Below are positions 45,760-57,916 of a stretch of DNA of 64,000 nucleotides, piece after piece. The notes beneath the pieces were generated by a model. The model made no database searches, was not told where the DNA came from, and saw only the letters and a list, made by a program, of their open reading frames with translations. The DNA is taken from contig OY811975.1 of assembly GCA_963681505.1 (NCBI GenBank), positions 8,608,635-8,672,634 on the forward strand, given 5' to 3'. The stretch is from Eunapius fragilis (lineage: Eukaryota; Porifera; Demospongiae; Spongillida; Spongillidae). The translations under genes and the position numbers were made by a program. The stretch's first letter is position 1, and each line of letters opens with the position of its first letter.

Positions 45760-46506
45760 CTGAAATATTGCACCTAGAAAATACTCTGCATATCATCTGC
45801 CTACAAATAGCTATAGCTACTCACTGAAACATGGAATGGTCTATAAAAGAGAAAGATAAATAACTCCTAGCACATTGGTGTGCATTTGTGAAGTAGTGTG
45901 CTTTGTTGCACAGGCTAACGACAACTTTGTAGACATAATACCTTTTGAGGCTCTCCCGTTGTCCTCACATTCATAAATTATGGAGTACCATAGCATTCTA
46001 AATCATAAGGGTGTCCAATGGTATTATAACAAAAACGAACGTCTACCAACGGTGCACCTCCATGCACACGGCTATTAATTAACCTGCTCCGACAAAACGG
46101 GCTTTTGTGGTTAACCAATGTTAGGTACTGGGGAATTTTTTTAAAATGCTCAGAGGATTATAATATTACGATCATTAGAAAGAGCAAAAAAAGCTGAGTT
46201 TAAGTTTAAAAGTACTCTTGCGTCACCATAGCATATTCGATACCAGAGATACATATCCTCAAAGTGACAACATTTTTAGTACAGCGGTTAATGCGTAATC
46301 ACAATAAAAACTGTGACGGTTGTGATATAACGAGGCGTAAACCCGGAGATTTTAATTTCAAGCATCGCACATAAGTGATTCTGATATAGGGAAGACTTTT
46401 TAAAGGCTCATCATTTAGTTTCCTCACTTTTATCTTTTCAAATTGTTAACATAAAAATTGACAAACAGTGAAACACGCACACAATCAAGCACAATAATAT
46501 TATTAT
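45760..46506. other. No gene recognised
   Basis: Spacer between two minus-strand genes; earlier exons of the membrane-protein gene may lie here but none is convincing. Confidence 0.35.
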
Positions 46507-47606
46507 TCAAGATTGAAGTACATCATTTCCATCCTCAACAAACACTAAATCACCATTTAAATAGTCCACCAGCATTTCAATAACTGCAATTGTGTTATCA
46601 ATTCCTTCTTCTTCTGATTCATCTATAGTCCAGTATGTAATTGTTAGTTTTGGTAACTTTGCTTTATGGCTTATTTTTACAACATGCCCATTGTATATTA
46701 CATTGGTGAAATTCTCATACCACCTGTGATTTAAGTATATACCTAGCAGAGAATTTAAATCAGTAAAGGCTCTAGAAATGAATGTTTTCTGCTCATGTGT
46801 AATTTCAGGAAACTCATCATTTAAAGTGCTTTTTTCATTAAATACAGAAGCCATTATTTCTCCACTTTCCTTCTCTCACTCTCTCTGGTCAATCTTCTGA
46901 TGCTTCTCCTTGTGCCTTTCATCTTGTACTCTTTTTAGAGTTTCCTCACATTGGTGTTGAATTATTTTCAACTTTTTGTATGAATCCACGAGTTCTTTAA
47001 CTACACTCCTTCTTGTAACACATTTCATACAGTCTATTTTCAATGTCAAGGGTGTAGTACATACTGTTGCAACATTGTTATGGTAACTGGTTCTTCTGGG
47101 ATGAGACTCTTCATCAACAATAGGGATTGCAAATTCTTCATTGAGAAAAAATGTTAGCTTGTACCAATTTCTAGAAAGCTTTTTCTTCATACTTTTAACT
47201 CTTCCAATTAATTTACATGCCTTCTTTAGTAAAGCATGTACACTAATACGTCCTCTACTGTGAGTTGCAATGTATGCAGCAATCATTTCCAACTATGTGG
47301 CAGTTACAATATGTACAAAACCCTTACCTGGCTGACTACTGCAGTACCAGCTGTGCCTATGGTTGTCGATGAATGGTTGACGTCTACGACTTCCTTGTCG
47401 ATGGTATGATTGTCATGATCATTAGCGTCTGCTGAAACTCTTATTATTTTTGGGTTGTGAACGAGCTCTGCAAGCGCCTTGTCAGATCTCGAGTTCATTG
47501 GCGATGGCAAAGCAACTTCCGCTAATAAAGCCGTCATATCGCGCCTGCGGATCGGTCTCTTGGCTCCTCTTCCACTAGAGCTTGGTTCATCAGCGAAAGG
47601 GTTCAT
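46507..47606 (-). CDS. Orphan family member B, with a 35-nt intron
   Basis: Exon 1 (47606-47328) starts MNPFADEPSSSGRGAKRPIR, a Ser-rich basic N-terminus like a nuclear localisation region, and ends at CAG|GTAAGG. A 35-nt intron (47327-47293, ending CACATAG) contains an in-frame stop and is phase 0. Exon 2 (47292 on) reads LEMIAAYIATHSRGRISVHA, a Lys-rich predicted helix and CMKCVTRR, to a TGA at about 46876. The same frame continues through that single stop into MASVFNEKSTLNDEFPEITH and the domain LTITYWTIDESEEEGIDN ... LNGDLVFVED, ending at 46507. That domain is shared with 21172-21408. So either one stop breaks a longer gene, or there are two cistrons. Function unknown. Confidence 0.55.
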
Positions 47607-48557
47607 TTGGGATGCCACGCTGCAATGGTACTGAAAAGAACCCGTGGCGTTCAAAACGGAAAACTCGCCGTACATAGCTATCTCTAGTACGCACACCAAC
47701 ACTTACGTCACGCGTGTAACGTATACATTTACTGAAGAATCCAAACATTGAATGCAGTCTTAATTCACTTTTCTGCTTTTGTTGCAATTTTTATCAATGT
47801 TAGCAAGTGCCCAATAAACTATAAAAAATTATATGGCTACTTTAGGGACCTCTGAGAAGTGTGACATGATTTTCATCTCTTAAGTCGAATTAAATCGGCC
47901 ATAGTGATGCTAAGCAGCGGTCATATTAAAATCCTTATAAAAACAAACCTATCTTCAAAACGAATTGGCCTTAAGAGTTCAAGCATTCCATATACATAGC
48001 TCTTATAATGAGTTATCTATGCATCAAAATATGAGCTCTTAAGTCGAACTATTTGTTGAGTTGTAAGCCAAAAACCTAGTCCTGATGATGCATTAATGTT
48101 TTGACCCTGAAAGTTCTGTCTCAAATTGGAATTCTGATATTTTTAGTGATGGTAACTCAAAAGGTATGATTTAAAATATTAACCATGATGTTTTTTAAGA
48201 TCCTAGTGTAAAGTACCATTTGATGTATTGGTTCAATGATGTTCAGTAACTGGCGCATCGTACAAGGACCGCGGCGCTAGGACTAATCTTTACAAAATTT
48301 CGTAAAAGGATAGATGGATGAAGTATCTAGAGGGGAGAATGCTTACCTTGGAGGGGACACAGCGTTTAAGAGTCGAAAATCGTGGGTAGAAAATTGTATT
48401 CGATTTGAGCAACACTTACGAAATACGATGCGTGTTTTAAAGCTTAAAAACTAGTCTGTCCTATTGCTGACGCATTCAGCAGTCGTTCTGAATGCATGAT
48501 AAGCCATAATCATGCTGAATGAAGCTACCAGATCGTTTTTACCAAATGGTGTCAACA
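47607..48557. other. No gene recognised; likely 5' flank of orphan B
   Basis: AT-rich. No motif called. Confidence 0.4.
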
Positions 48558-48990
48558 GAAAAGTTTAAAATTGCGAACAGAAATTATTTCATTTCACGTC
48601 TAGGATTTTACGGTCTAAAATCATAGATTCCCCAGTGCCTACCAATGTCTATAAAATTTTCCCACCTCCATATTACTATACTTGTAAGCCTCAAGTACAT
48701 TTAGTTGTAGCACCCACGTGCTTTAGGGGGTGGGTGACCAGGGTTACGGAAGACCTTACGGAACGTATGTCTTTAATCTACGGTGGAGCTAGCTGAGTGA
48801 CTGGACCTTGGTCACCCACCCCCTAAAGCACGTGGGTGCTACAACTAAATGTACTTGAGGCTTACAAGTATAGTAATACGGAGGTGGGAAAATTTTATAG
48901 ACATTGGTAGGCACTGGGGAATCAATGATTTTAGACCGTAAAATCCTAGACGTGAAATGAAATAATTTCTGTTCGCAATTTAAAACTTTT
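48558..48990. mobile_element. Fold-back element, 433 bp
   Basis: Arms of about 190 bp: AAAAGTTTAAAATTGCGAAC at the left pairs with GTTCGCAATTTAAAACTTTT at the right, and the inner arm ACCCACGTGCTTTAGGGGGTGGGTGACC pairs with its exact inverse. The spacer is about 60 bp. Arms are nearly identical, so it is young or kept by conversion. No coding capacity. Confidence 0.9.
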
Positions 48991-49799
48991 GGTAGCTCTT
49001 TAATCTATGGCTCCACTTATGCATGGGATATATAGTAAAACATATTAGTGAAAACCATCCTCCTTACCATAACTGTCAAAATGACAGCAAACATGCCGTC
49101 ACTAAATAGTATCAGCCGCTCAGCATCGAGAGTTTGCTTACGAACGTTGGTGCCCTGCAAAGTGGAGTCGGCCATTTAAATTAGCCAAGTCCCCAGACTA
49201 GTACTAAATGATAGTCCGTTCTTCGCTCGCATTGAAATCGGGGAAATTAGTCCCTACGCCCAGAAATGAGCATAAGTCCCCATGGCAACACCTAGGCAAC
49301 CTATGACCTGTGGAATTTTCTGTACAACAAAGTACTTAAAGGGAATAAACACATCAATGCTTCAATATGATTTGGTACGCCTTTGAACTTTATAGAAAAA
49401 GTTTAAATCACGTGCTCTTAACGTCTTACTACGTGGCTGTCGCCCCTCGAAAGGAGCCACCTCCGATGAAATATTGGGGACCTACCGAGAGCAAATCGTT
49501 AGGTGATGTTAGAAGATCCTAGCTATCAACTCAGCTCACCGCTAATGAGATTCATTTTGTGATGGAATATCATTAGAAGGTGGTCTACTCCGGTTGATTC
49601 TCCCAGCAGTTATTAATGGAATACTACTGCATGCAGACCTTTACCCTTTGGCTCCAAAGAAAACAAACTTACCTGTACAGTACTGTGTATCATGCAACAA
49701 TGTTGAAATATGCATATGGTTGACAAATGTATACGGTACCATCCAAATTGTAGCTGCAGCATTAATATTGCATCCCAACACAATGTCCGTCGTGCTGAC
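48991..49799. other. No gene recognised
   Basis: The 77-codon frame at 49594-49827 runs into the repeat arm and shows no motif. Confidence 0.4.
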
Positions 49800-49851
49800 C
49801 CTCGATCATATGGCAAGCGGTATGTAACAAAAATAAATCATGACGTGATGT

Positions 49852-50388
49852 TACCTTACAGCATGACGTGACGTCCTTACAGCATGGTGTGACGTCCTTA
49901 CAGCATGACGTGACGTCAGCATGACGTGACGTCAGCATGACGTCTTTACAGCATGACGCTCTTACAGCATGACGTCCTTACAGCATGACGCCCTTACAGC
50001 ATGACGTCCTTACAGCATGACGTCCTTAAAGCATGACGTCCTTACAGCATGACGTCCTCACAGCATGCATGACGTCCTTACAGCATGACGTCCTTACAGC
50101 ATGACGTCCTTACAGCATGACGTCCTTACAGCATGACGTCCTTACAGCATGCATGACGTCCTTACAGCATGACGTCCTTACAGCATAACGTCCTTACAGC
50201 ATGACGTCCTTACAGCATGACGTCCTTACAGCATGACGTCCTTACAGCATGACGTCCTTACAGCATGACGTCCTTACAGCATGACGTCCTTACAGCATGA
50301 CGTCCTTACAGCATGACGTCCTTATAGCATGACGTCCTTACAGCATGACGTCCTTACAGCATGACGTATTTACAGCATGACGCCCTTG
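49852..50388 (+). repeat. 16-bp tandem array, GCATGACGTCCTTACA
   Basis: About 33 units in 537 bp, the central ones nearly identical, with variants (CGCCC, CGTGACGTC, GCATGCATG) towards both edges. Each unit holds TGACGTC. Around 49916-49936 it becomes the full palindrome TGACGTCA, the classical CREB/ATF site. Confidence 0.95.
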
Positions 50389-51572
50389 TATGCATGATCT
50401 GGCCTGGACAGGATATTAGATTTACTAACCCTACGTATACAATACTGATGCGTACGTATGTCATGTAGCAGTATGTAAGGACGATTTACGCTTCAGTCTC
50501 AAATACATTTGCATTAGAGTCAGTTAAGCAAAAGGGGTGGGGTGGGGTGGGGGGGGGGGGGGGGTGTGATGTAAAGCCCCCCAAAATTTTGGACCAGCAT
50601 ATTATAAGTTTTCATTGTATATACTGGCAATTTAGATGGAAATAAACTTCTAGTTAGTGGATCTAGCCGATCCTTGATTATCTTTATAAAATGCAGGCTA
50701 TGTTAATACAGATCTGTATGCAAATGACTTTGACGGTGAGCGTTTAGCCACCTGATTATCTCTTCTGCACTGCATTCTCTCCTTTGAAGTTCATATAGTC
50801 TGAGAGGTGGTATGAAATAAAAAAAAGAACAATCATCCAACTTTTCTAGCAACTCATTTCACAGTTCAACTATACATAGAGGTACTGAAGCTTGCAAAAT
50901 TTATTCTTGTAATGCCAGCAACAAACGCAGTTAGTGAATTGAACGTTGATCGTGAAGACATGGCGTACGGGAGGTGCCATGCACCAGACTTGGTTAACTG
51001 GTGCAAGGTGCTACATGCACCCTACTGATATGCTACAGACCTTCGAGCAGCCTTCGTAAGCCAAAATTCAAACCATGCACCGTCCAATAATAGAAAAATT
51101 TGTTTAAAACTAACCCTAAATCTAGAGCTATCATGTATCATGGCCCATGCACACATGCACACAGTGTGTTTATATTTCTCTACATGATTGATTTGGCTTT
51201 TAAAATTACTTCGATTAACTACGGCCATGTATACATGTCTTCCAAACTCAAAGAGAATCTTATAAATATGTAGCATTTTGTGTAGACATTTCCACATCTC
51301 TTTTATATACCGCATAGTCAATTTTGGAGCATGCGAATATTAGCTGCTGTCTTAAAAAGTTACAAGTAAGGGCTAACATAGACCATGCATAACTACCTCC
51401 TGCTTATGCATGGTTCATTCAGATGAGTTGAGTTTATGTGTTTCACTGTCAATGTGTTCTTGCCTTCAAGAAAAGAATTGTATTTTAGCCTGCACCTCGC
51501 AATGGTGGGTAATTGATACCGTTCATGGAAGACGCATTATTAGAAGAAATATTTTTCTCCTTTAATTACCTC

Positions 51573-51737
51573 AATGGCAAACAATGATTGGAATAGCTCG
51601 TGGACGAGATATTTTGACGAAGTGAGCAAATTTCTAAGTGACACCGAGCGCCGCTATGGAGTTACAACAGCAAACTATTGCGAATACGTCTTGGATAGGC
51701 GAACTTTGTATCTACACTTGCACAAACCAACTCGATA
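51573..51737 (+). CDS. Small open frame in the body of the inverted structure
   Basis: 54 codons starting MANNDWNSSWTRYFDEVSKF, with a hydrophilic, helix-prone composition, ending LHLHKPTR. It may be a first exon. No family recognised; weak. Confidence 0.25.
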
Positions 51738-52239
51738 GCATGGATCAGGAAAGGGACGACGAGGACGTCATCTCATGTCGGAGTACTTCCAGTGTACTGA
51801 TGTTTTGTGTCTGCTACACATTTCAACTTTTAGTGTACTATGTGTTGTGTGTAACTTTGAGTGTACTTGTGTATTCAACTTTGAGTATATTATGTGTTGT
51901 GTAATCTAGACATTTCAACTTTGAGTGTACTGTGTGTATACAACTTCAAGTGTACTAATATGTTGTATGATCTACACATTTCAATATTGATGTCATGATG
52001 CGAGTATATGTGTATATGAGTATATGATGTCATGATGCGAGTATATTGTATACTGTGATGAGCTTTTCAGGATGTCACGTACTGTATGTAATTTCAAAAG
52101 TATGGGTATTTATAATGTCTGATATTGATTATGTATCTTGAAATAGCCAGGAGAAAATTAATCAATGACCACTGTTCTCTCGATGAGAGACATTTTTCAC
52201 TATATATTTCCTCCTGCATTGTCTTCAAACTCAGAACAG

Positions 52240-52285
52240 CAGGGGCGGCGGATCCAAAGGAGGGCGGGAAAACTGAACCAGTGCA
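52240..52285. repeat. hAT-like MITE end fragment
   Basis: CAGGGGCGGCGGATCCAAAGGAGGG resembles the terminal repeat of the element at 6022-6318 with a 3-bp insertion. No partner end nearby. Confidence 0.4.
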
Positions 52286-53436
52286 TGGCCAGTGTTTTGG
52301 CCACGTGAGTGGTGGAGATGCTTATAATATAAAGCGCACAAAAAGATTTAGACTTACACTAGTCCTGACATAAAATAAATAAATTAAGTGCAGCACAAAT
52401 GAATAACGCATGGTTTTTAGCAGGTATAACCTTTGTGACAGGAATAAAACAAATCCCATACACCTCAATATTGCTATTCATCTTCTTCTTTTTTGCACGA
52501 AGGTTGAAGTACACTGTACATCTAAACATCACACTGTATTGTATATATTTCCATTGGTCATTTTTCTTGTGCTTGATATTAATGAATTTATTGATGCTCG
52601 CCGTTGGAAGTTATACAAACAGTTTTACTCGGTGTGACATGGTTGCATAAATTATGACTGATGCGTTGAATTTTCACAGTCCTTTCGATGAAGATTGCAA
52701 AGCAAAGATGAAGGAGCAGTCGCTGGAATAATGTTTCTTCTTATTTCCCACATCGGAAGTCATCTCAATGATAAGTTAACTTTTTAATTTCCATTAGAGA
52801 AATATATTGAATCGTGGTTGAGACCTACAGGTGTTGGGGAGCTGAAGCAGTGGCTTCATTATCAAAGCTTGCAGGTCGTCTCTCCGTCAGAAATAATGAA
52901 ATAAAGTCCAAGACCATTCTTAGCCTGTACAGCCGCCTAGGGTTAACATTAATATATTAGTAAGGGCGAATTGTAGAGCTATCCTATCTAGGTTAACTTG
53001 ACTGTTATAGGACTTATTTTAGTGTATATAATAATAATAATGAAGTAATTTTTACAATAATAATAGGAGCTATGTAATATAATCCATCCAAATAATAATG
53101 CGCATTTATTTGATTCATGTATTCTGTAATCTATTATATATCATTATCAACATGAAGTAAGCAAATTTATCTGCTTGATTTTAATAAATTAACTTTTCAT
53201 TTTGTGTCAATGTCGCAATTTAATTACTTGTATGCTGTTCCAATGTGACATTTGGTATTTTGATGTGTTTTTAAAATTATGAATACGTATTCAACAATTT
53301 GATTCCACGCTGAACTACTGCCGTTCAGAACAGAAAAATGCATAAGCAGATGTTTTCTTTTTTCACCAAACCTATGTGTATGTATGTTATTTTTTTGTAC
53401 TGATACTGTGCCACTCAACATCATAATGTAAAGCCG

Positions 53437-53974
53437 TACGTCATGCTATAAGGACGTCATGCTGTAAGGACGTCATGCTGTAAGGACGTCATGCTATAAG
53501 GACGTCATGCTGTAAGGACGTCATGCTGTAAGGACGTCATGCTGTAAGGACGTCATGCTGTAAAGACGTCATGCTGTAAGGACGTCATGCTGTAAGACGT
53601 CATGCTGTAAGGACGTCACGTCATGCTGTAAGGACGTCATGCTGTAAGGACGTCATGCTATATGGACGTCATGCTGTAAGGACGTCATGACGTCATGCTG
53701 TAAGGACGTCATGCTGTAAGGACGTCATGCTGTAAGGACGTCATGCTGTAAGGACGTCATGCTGTAAGGACGTCATGCTGTAAAGACGTCATGCTGTAAG
53801 GACGTCATGCTGTAAGACGTCATGCTGTAAGGACGTCACGTCATGCTATATAAGGACGTCACGTCAAGCTGTAAGGACGTCACGTCATGCTGTAAGGACG
53901 TCACGTCATGCTATAAGGACGTCACGTCATGCTGTAAGGACGTCACATCATGCTGTAAGGTAACGTCACGTCAT
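53437..53974 (-). repeat. 16-bp tandem array, inverse orientation (TGTAAGGACGTCATGC)
   Basis: About 33 units in 538 bp, the reverse complement of the left array. Variants include GACGTCATGACGTCATG and GACGTCACGTCATG junctions carrying full TGACGTCA palindromes. Near-equal length to the left arm argues for a paired origin. Confidence 0.95.
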
Positions 53975-54005
53975 GATTTGTTTTTGTTACATACCGCTTG
54001 CCATA

Positions 54006-54160
54006 CTATGAGGGTATCATTGCTTGCTTTAAACGCAAGTGGCGAGCGAAGCTTGTGCCGTGGCTGCATGAAGAAGGCGGGGCAGGGGCGGGACAAGCTA
54101 GCCAGCTGGCTTCTCCAAATGTGAAGCAGGCTATGTTGTGCACTGAGGGACATTCCTGGT
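54006..54160 (+). pseudogene. pogo/Tigger-like transposase fragment
   Basis: The plus-strand frame reads GIIACFKRKWRAKLVPWL, matching the conserved helix after the second Asp of pogo/Tigger DDE transposases (GVIxxFKxxYRxxL). It starts exactly where the 4.2-kb inverted structure ends. The remainder of the transposase is not seen. Confidence 0.55.
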
Positions 54161-54881
54161 GAGGTGATTTTAAGAACTGCTGGTGAAACTGTGAAAGGCC
54201 GGTATCCTCCCCTTCGAGGTGAACCAGAGGTACATCGAGGACAAGGAGAAGGTCAGTAAAGGTGATACTCAGGTGGGCAGATCATCTTGCTGATCTTTTT
54301 GGAAAGCTGAGCATAGTCTTCTCTGAATCTGAGGAGGAGGCTGTACGTGAGTTCGATTCTGACAGAGCACTGTGCAAAAAACGTAGTATACGCTAGTGTA
54401 TATATTTGCCTATATTTCGCGTATACCATCAATATACCAAGGGTAGTGTATATTTCGAATATCCACCTGGTATATTGTAAGAATCCACAGGTGACAATTA
54501 TTCCTTGCACGTATTCTCGAAATATCAAGTATATGCAAACCGCAATGTATTATGCAACACATGCAATTTGATAGAAAAATAACTTCGATGTGAATTCAAA
54601 TATTATCTCGATCAAGAATGTACGACTGTACTTCTCCTATGTGAGTTCGAACGTAGAGCATTATGGATAAATGCCGCGTTTACCTATTGAACTATAAGCG
54701 TCGGTACGTATCTGAGATATTAACGATGCATGGCTTGGGCTTAAAAAGTGGTCAAGGGTAAAATTTTGAAGCCACTTACCGACGGTAGACGAAAATGATC
54801 ATCACGCGATTAACGTGGCCATACGAGCATGCGTTGTACTTCAAATTAGTTGACATGCATAACTGACTATAATTTTTAAAA
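54161..54881. other. No gene recognised
   Basis: Nothing supportable. Confidence 0.35.
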
Positions 54882-55108
54882 TGGAACAATGTCCAACAAA
54901 ATTGCCCTTGTGATACTTTTTCAAACAAGCAAAAGAAAAGTAACGCTTGCTTTGAAATGTACGGCTAAATTCAGTATCTAATAACTATATGATGACAGTC
55001 CAATTTAGGATGCATCAGGACCATTTAATAGAAGCGCTTTGGAGTTCACAAAAAATTTGAAAACGTGAAAAACTACACAGAAGGGTGATTTTGCTGGACA
55101 CTGTTCCA
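54882..55108 (+). mobile_element. MITE-A copy
   Basis: TGGAACAATGTCCAACAAAATTGCCC to GGGTGATTTTGCTGGACACTGTTCCA. It shows the uninterrupted CCCTTGTGATAC site that is split in the copy at 34392. Confidence 0.85.
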
Positions 55109-55530
55109 TACTGCAGTGATAACACCTATATACCATATAGGGCCACAATTTCCTGCATGTCTTTTACGATAGCATGCAGACACACAAAATAGCTGTCACA
55201 AGACTGGTTGAAACAATCATCAATGTCACTGGTACGACTTCTTCGAGATAATATAGGACTTCCACGGATAGGTTTGTTATCGGCATCACATGATATAAAA
55301 ACAAGGGTCGCGTACGTCGTTGTAATATTAATGTCACCACTTGCATTGCGGGAAATACTTGCATTTACTATAAGTACACAAGACATCATTACTCCATGCA
55401 GTATGACGGGTTATAGACACTAGTGTTGCCTTGGTTCTGCATATTTAATACTTCGAAGCCACAGGGTCATCTGGAAACTGATGAAGTACATCGCCTCTTG
55501 AATACACATCCTGATATCGAGAGTTACGTT

Positions 55531-56010
55531 AGTAACTCTCATATAGGATTTGACCCCGATTATGAATGTCATTAAAAAAACGCGACCCGCTTCTAACAAG
55601 ACTCCCGACGAGCGGATGGCTTACCTTGTTATCGTCGTCGTACAAGAAGGCAACAACAAGCAGTTTCGTGTTTGTTTGATGTCACAAAACCGCGTGGTTG
55701 TAGAGAACAAAACAATTTTTGAAACTCGTACCCAGTCCCACGTATTTCTCCTTCTTCTTCTTCTTCTTCTTCTTCTTCTTCTTCTTCTTCTTCTTCTTCT
55801 TCTTCTTCTTTTTCTTCTTGTTCTTGTTCTTGACCACGCATAACTCGGGATAGGAACACTTTTAAGAAATGAAAATCACACCAATGGCTTCAGAATTCAC
55901 TGGCATTTTCGCTTCTGTGGTCAAAACGTCTCGAGGCTACATGACATTTATCAGTGGTTGTGTTAGCAAATCACGTATAGCTTACTGCACTGACACGACT
56001 CGGATAGGTC
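55531..56010 (-). repeat. Dispersed ~480-bp repeat, copy 3, with expanded (TTC)n
   Basis: Reverse complement of the 1-482 repeat: the end block ...GGATTTGACCCCGATTATGAATGTCATTAAAAAAACGCGACCCGC at 55545, and further in CATAACTCGGGATAGGAACACTTTTAAGAAATG ... ACCAATGGCTTCAGAATTC. The short GAC/GAA run of copies 1 and 2 is here an uninterrupted (TTC)n tract (55750-55812). The left boundary is uncertain. Confidence 0.7.
55750..55829. repeat. (TTC)n microsatellite
   Basis: About 20 TTC units, then TTTTTC and TTG variants. It encodes only poly-Leu or poly-Glu frames. It lies inside the repeat copy 3. Confidence 0.95.
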
Positions 56011-56227
56011 CTACGTCGCTCTTTATACGAAGTACTAGCAGTATACATCAAATGTGTACGGTCTGGGCACTACACGTTGTGGTAATTAACTTTGGCGGTT
56101 ATGTATTATTAATAACGTGCACGTGCGTACTATAATCATTCTTGTTAATATTCGATCGTTGTAGGTTTGAAGCTCTTTGTAACTTTAATAGTGAATTTTT
56201 TTTTCTCAAAATGCCTTCATGCACGTC

Positions 56228-56414
56228 AGGATAAGAAGAAAGCCAAACGACGAGCATAGTACCTCAAAACTAGAGACGACGTATTAGATTCAGCCCGAGC
56301 GGACTACAAAGCAGAGCCTGAAAAGAAGCGGGCCTCTCAAACGTGAAAACTATCAAGCAGAGCCTGAAAAGAAACGGATCTCTCGACGCGCAAGGTATCG
56401 AGATGCGATTAGTA

Positions 56415-56447
<33 letters not shown>

Positions 56448-56760
56448 GAAGGTGCTGTCTGCTTCTGGCCCGATACAAAATGCGTTTGTGGGTTCATCGC
56501 GCTGGGGCGACAATTAATAACCTCTCTTCTATTTCGGCCGCCCCTTAAAAGCCCCCTCAGATCCTGAAAAGGAACGGACCTCTCGACGTGCAAGGTATCG
56601 AGCAGATCCTGAAAAAAGACAGCGATATTGCCATAGTCCTGAATGTGCATCTCGCTCGGCGAAAAGAGTTAAGGTCACTCAATGGTATGTCGTACCTTTA
56701 CAACCTCCCTCTCATATCAAGATGGATTGCTTAGTATGCTATACGGCTCATAATCGGGTA
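56228..56760 (+). pseudogene. Basic-repeat ORF of a Helitron-type transposon, interrupted
   Basis: The frame pieces carry the repeat YKAEPEKKRAS, YQAEPEKKRISRRARYR, SDPEKERTSRRARYRADPEK and then RQRYCHSPECASRSAKRV. Arrays of 'ADPEKKRASxRARY' precede the helicase ORFs of Helitrons in sponges and cnidarians (family knowledge, from memory). Frames break at about 56340. A segment with 32 G (56415-56446) and CTGGCCCGATAC sequence, related to the insertion at 15837, splits the repeat. No Rep or helicase motif is in the window. Confidence 0.6.
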
Positions 56761-56779
56761 TGAATAATAATCAATGAAA

Positions 56780-57085
56780 CAAGTAAATAAAAACATTCTC
56801 TATGAGAAAGTTGGTGGCATATAGGATTTGAAGGCAATGGTGGTGTAAAAAGGAAGGAAACAAGGGTCTAGTAATAATTAAGGAAAAATGGAATAGTCCT
56901 ATATTTAGCACATTTCTATATGTAGGATATAGTATGTTGTTCGTGTGCTAAATATAAGACTATTCCATTTTTCCTTAATTATTACTAGACCTTGTTTCCT
57001 TCCTTTTTACACCACCATTGCCTTCAAATCCTATATGCCACCAACTTTCTCATAGAGAATGTTTTTATTTACTTGTTTACTTGTT
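56780..57085. mobile_element. Fold-back family 1, copy 2 (~305 bp)
   Basis: AACAAGTAAATAAAAACATTCTC...GGCAATGGTGGTGTAAAAAGGAAG pairs with CTTCCTTTTTACACCACCATTGCC...GAGAATGTTTTTATTTACTTGTT. The loop holds TATATGTAGGATATAG. Same family as 38543-39000, but the loop and inner arm differ. Confidence 0.85.
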
Positions 57086-57916
57086 TGCAAAGGAGTAATT
57101 ACGATCGAACGGGCGGGGCACGGAATAACGAAATCTTTCTCGATCAGGGTTTCCTAGCCTTATTTTATCTACTACAGGTGTTAACGTAGCCAACTTCAAG
57201 CTACACAACTGATATACATGTCTTCTTGGCCTGCCACCTCTCATAAATCATTGCAATCCAGCGATGGCTAGAAACAGAAGAAGCGCCGCCGATCGCGGGA
57301 TGTAGCCTTTAGCGATATATATGGAGAGTGATTGCATTCTGATCATGTGTACATACTGTACCAACCCTTGTCAGTCACATTACAGTTTTATCTGTACGTT
57401 TCATCCTCCGTTGCGCGCGTCAGTTACACTTCTGCTGTCCCAACGTTATGGTAATACGAGATATACCTTGCGCCGGAGGCATCAGTTTCAGTGTACGACG
57501 GTTAGACATGTACATCATGCAGGGGAAAAACTGTTCCTTTTGCTACCCTGAAGATCTGAAGTATTTCTGTAAATACCACTAGCTCTTTACACTATATGGC
57601 ACTGTAGTAATAAGTCTGAGAACGAGAAATTACAGCCATAAATTATTAAATAACTTTATAAAGGAGTGATAATTTTCGCATTAACTTTACATAATCCAGC
57701 CATTGATTTAATCACTTCCATGAGTCTGATTCCAAAAAGGTAAATTCTTGCAGTGTGCAGTTCTTCTTTTTGGTCAACGAATTCCAAGCCGATCAATCTG
57801 AGCAACAATCCCTGTAATGCACACTCATGCACTGTTTATTCTGTTGAATATTTCGGATCCTAGCCAATTCATACTCTGTTTCTGTTTTCTGCTTCTTTAT
57901 CACTGGTTGACATTGA
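57086..57916. other. No gene recognised
   Basis: Nothing supportable. Confidence 0.35.

Larger units (their letters stand above)
49800..54012. mobile_element. 4.2-kb inverted-repeat structure with TGACGTC-array arms
   Basis: The outer ends, ATATGGCAAGCGGTATGTAAC AAAAATAAATCATGACGTGA at left and its inverse at right (53975-54012), lead inward into two arrays in opposite orientation (49852-50388 and 53437-53974) flanking 3.05 kb of single-copy sequence. The layout is that of a DNA transposon with long, satellite-like terminal inverted repeats, or a non-autonomous relic of one. The body encodes no recognisable transposase. Confidence 0.75.

Noticed and set aside
49852-50388. CRISPR-like regular array
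   Set aside because: Units are contiguous 16-mers without unique spacers, and the genome is animal; it is a tandem satellite.
55126-55389. Minus-strand ORF suggestive of a hotdog thioesterase (ATLVFISCDADNKPI)
   Set aside because: Only about 15 residues are suggestive, another frame looks equally protein-like, and there are no neighbouring exons.
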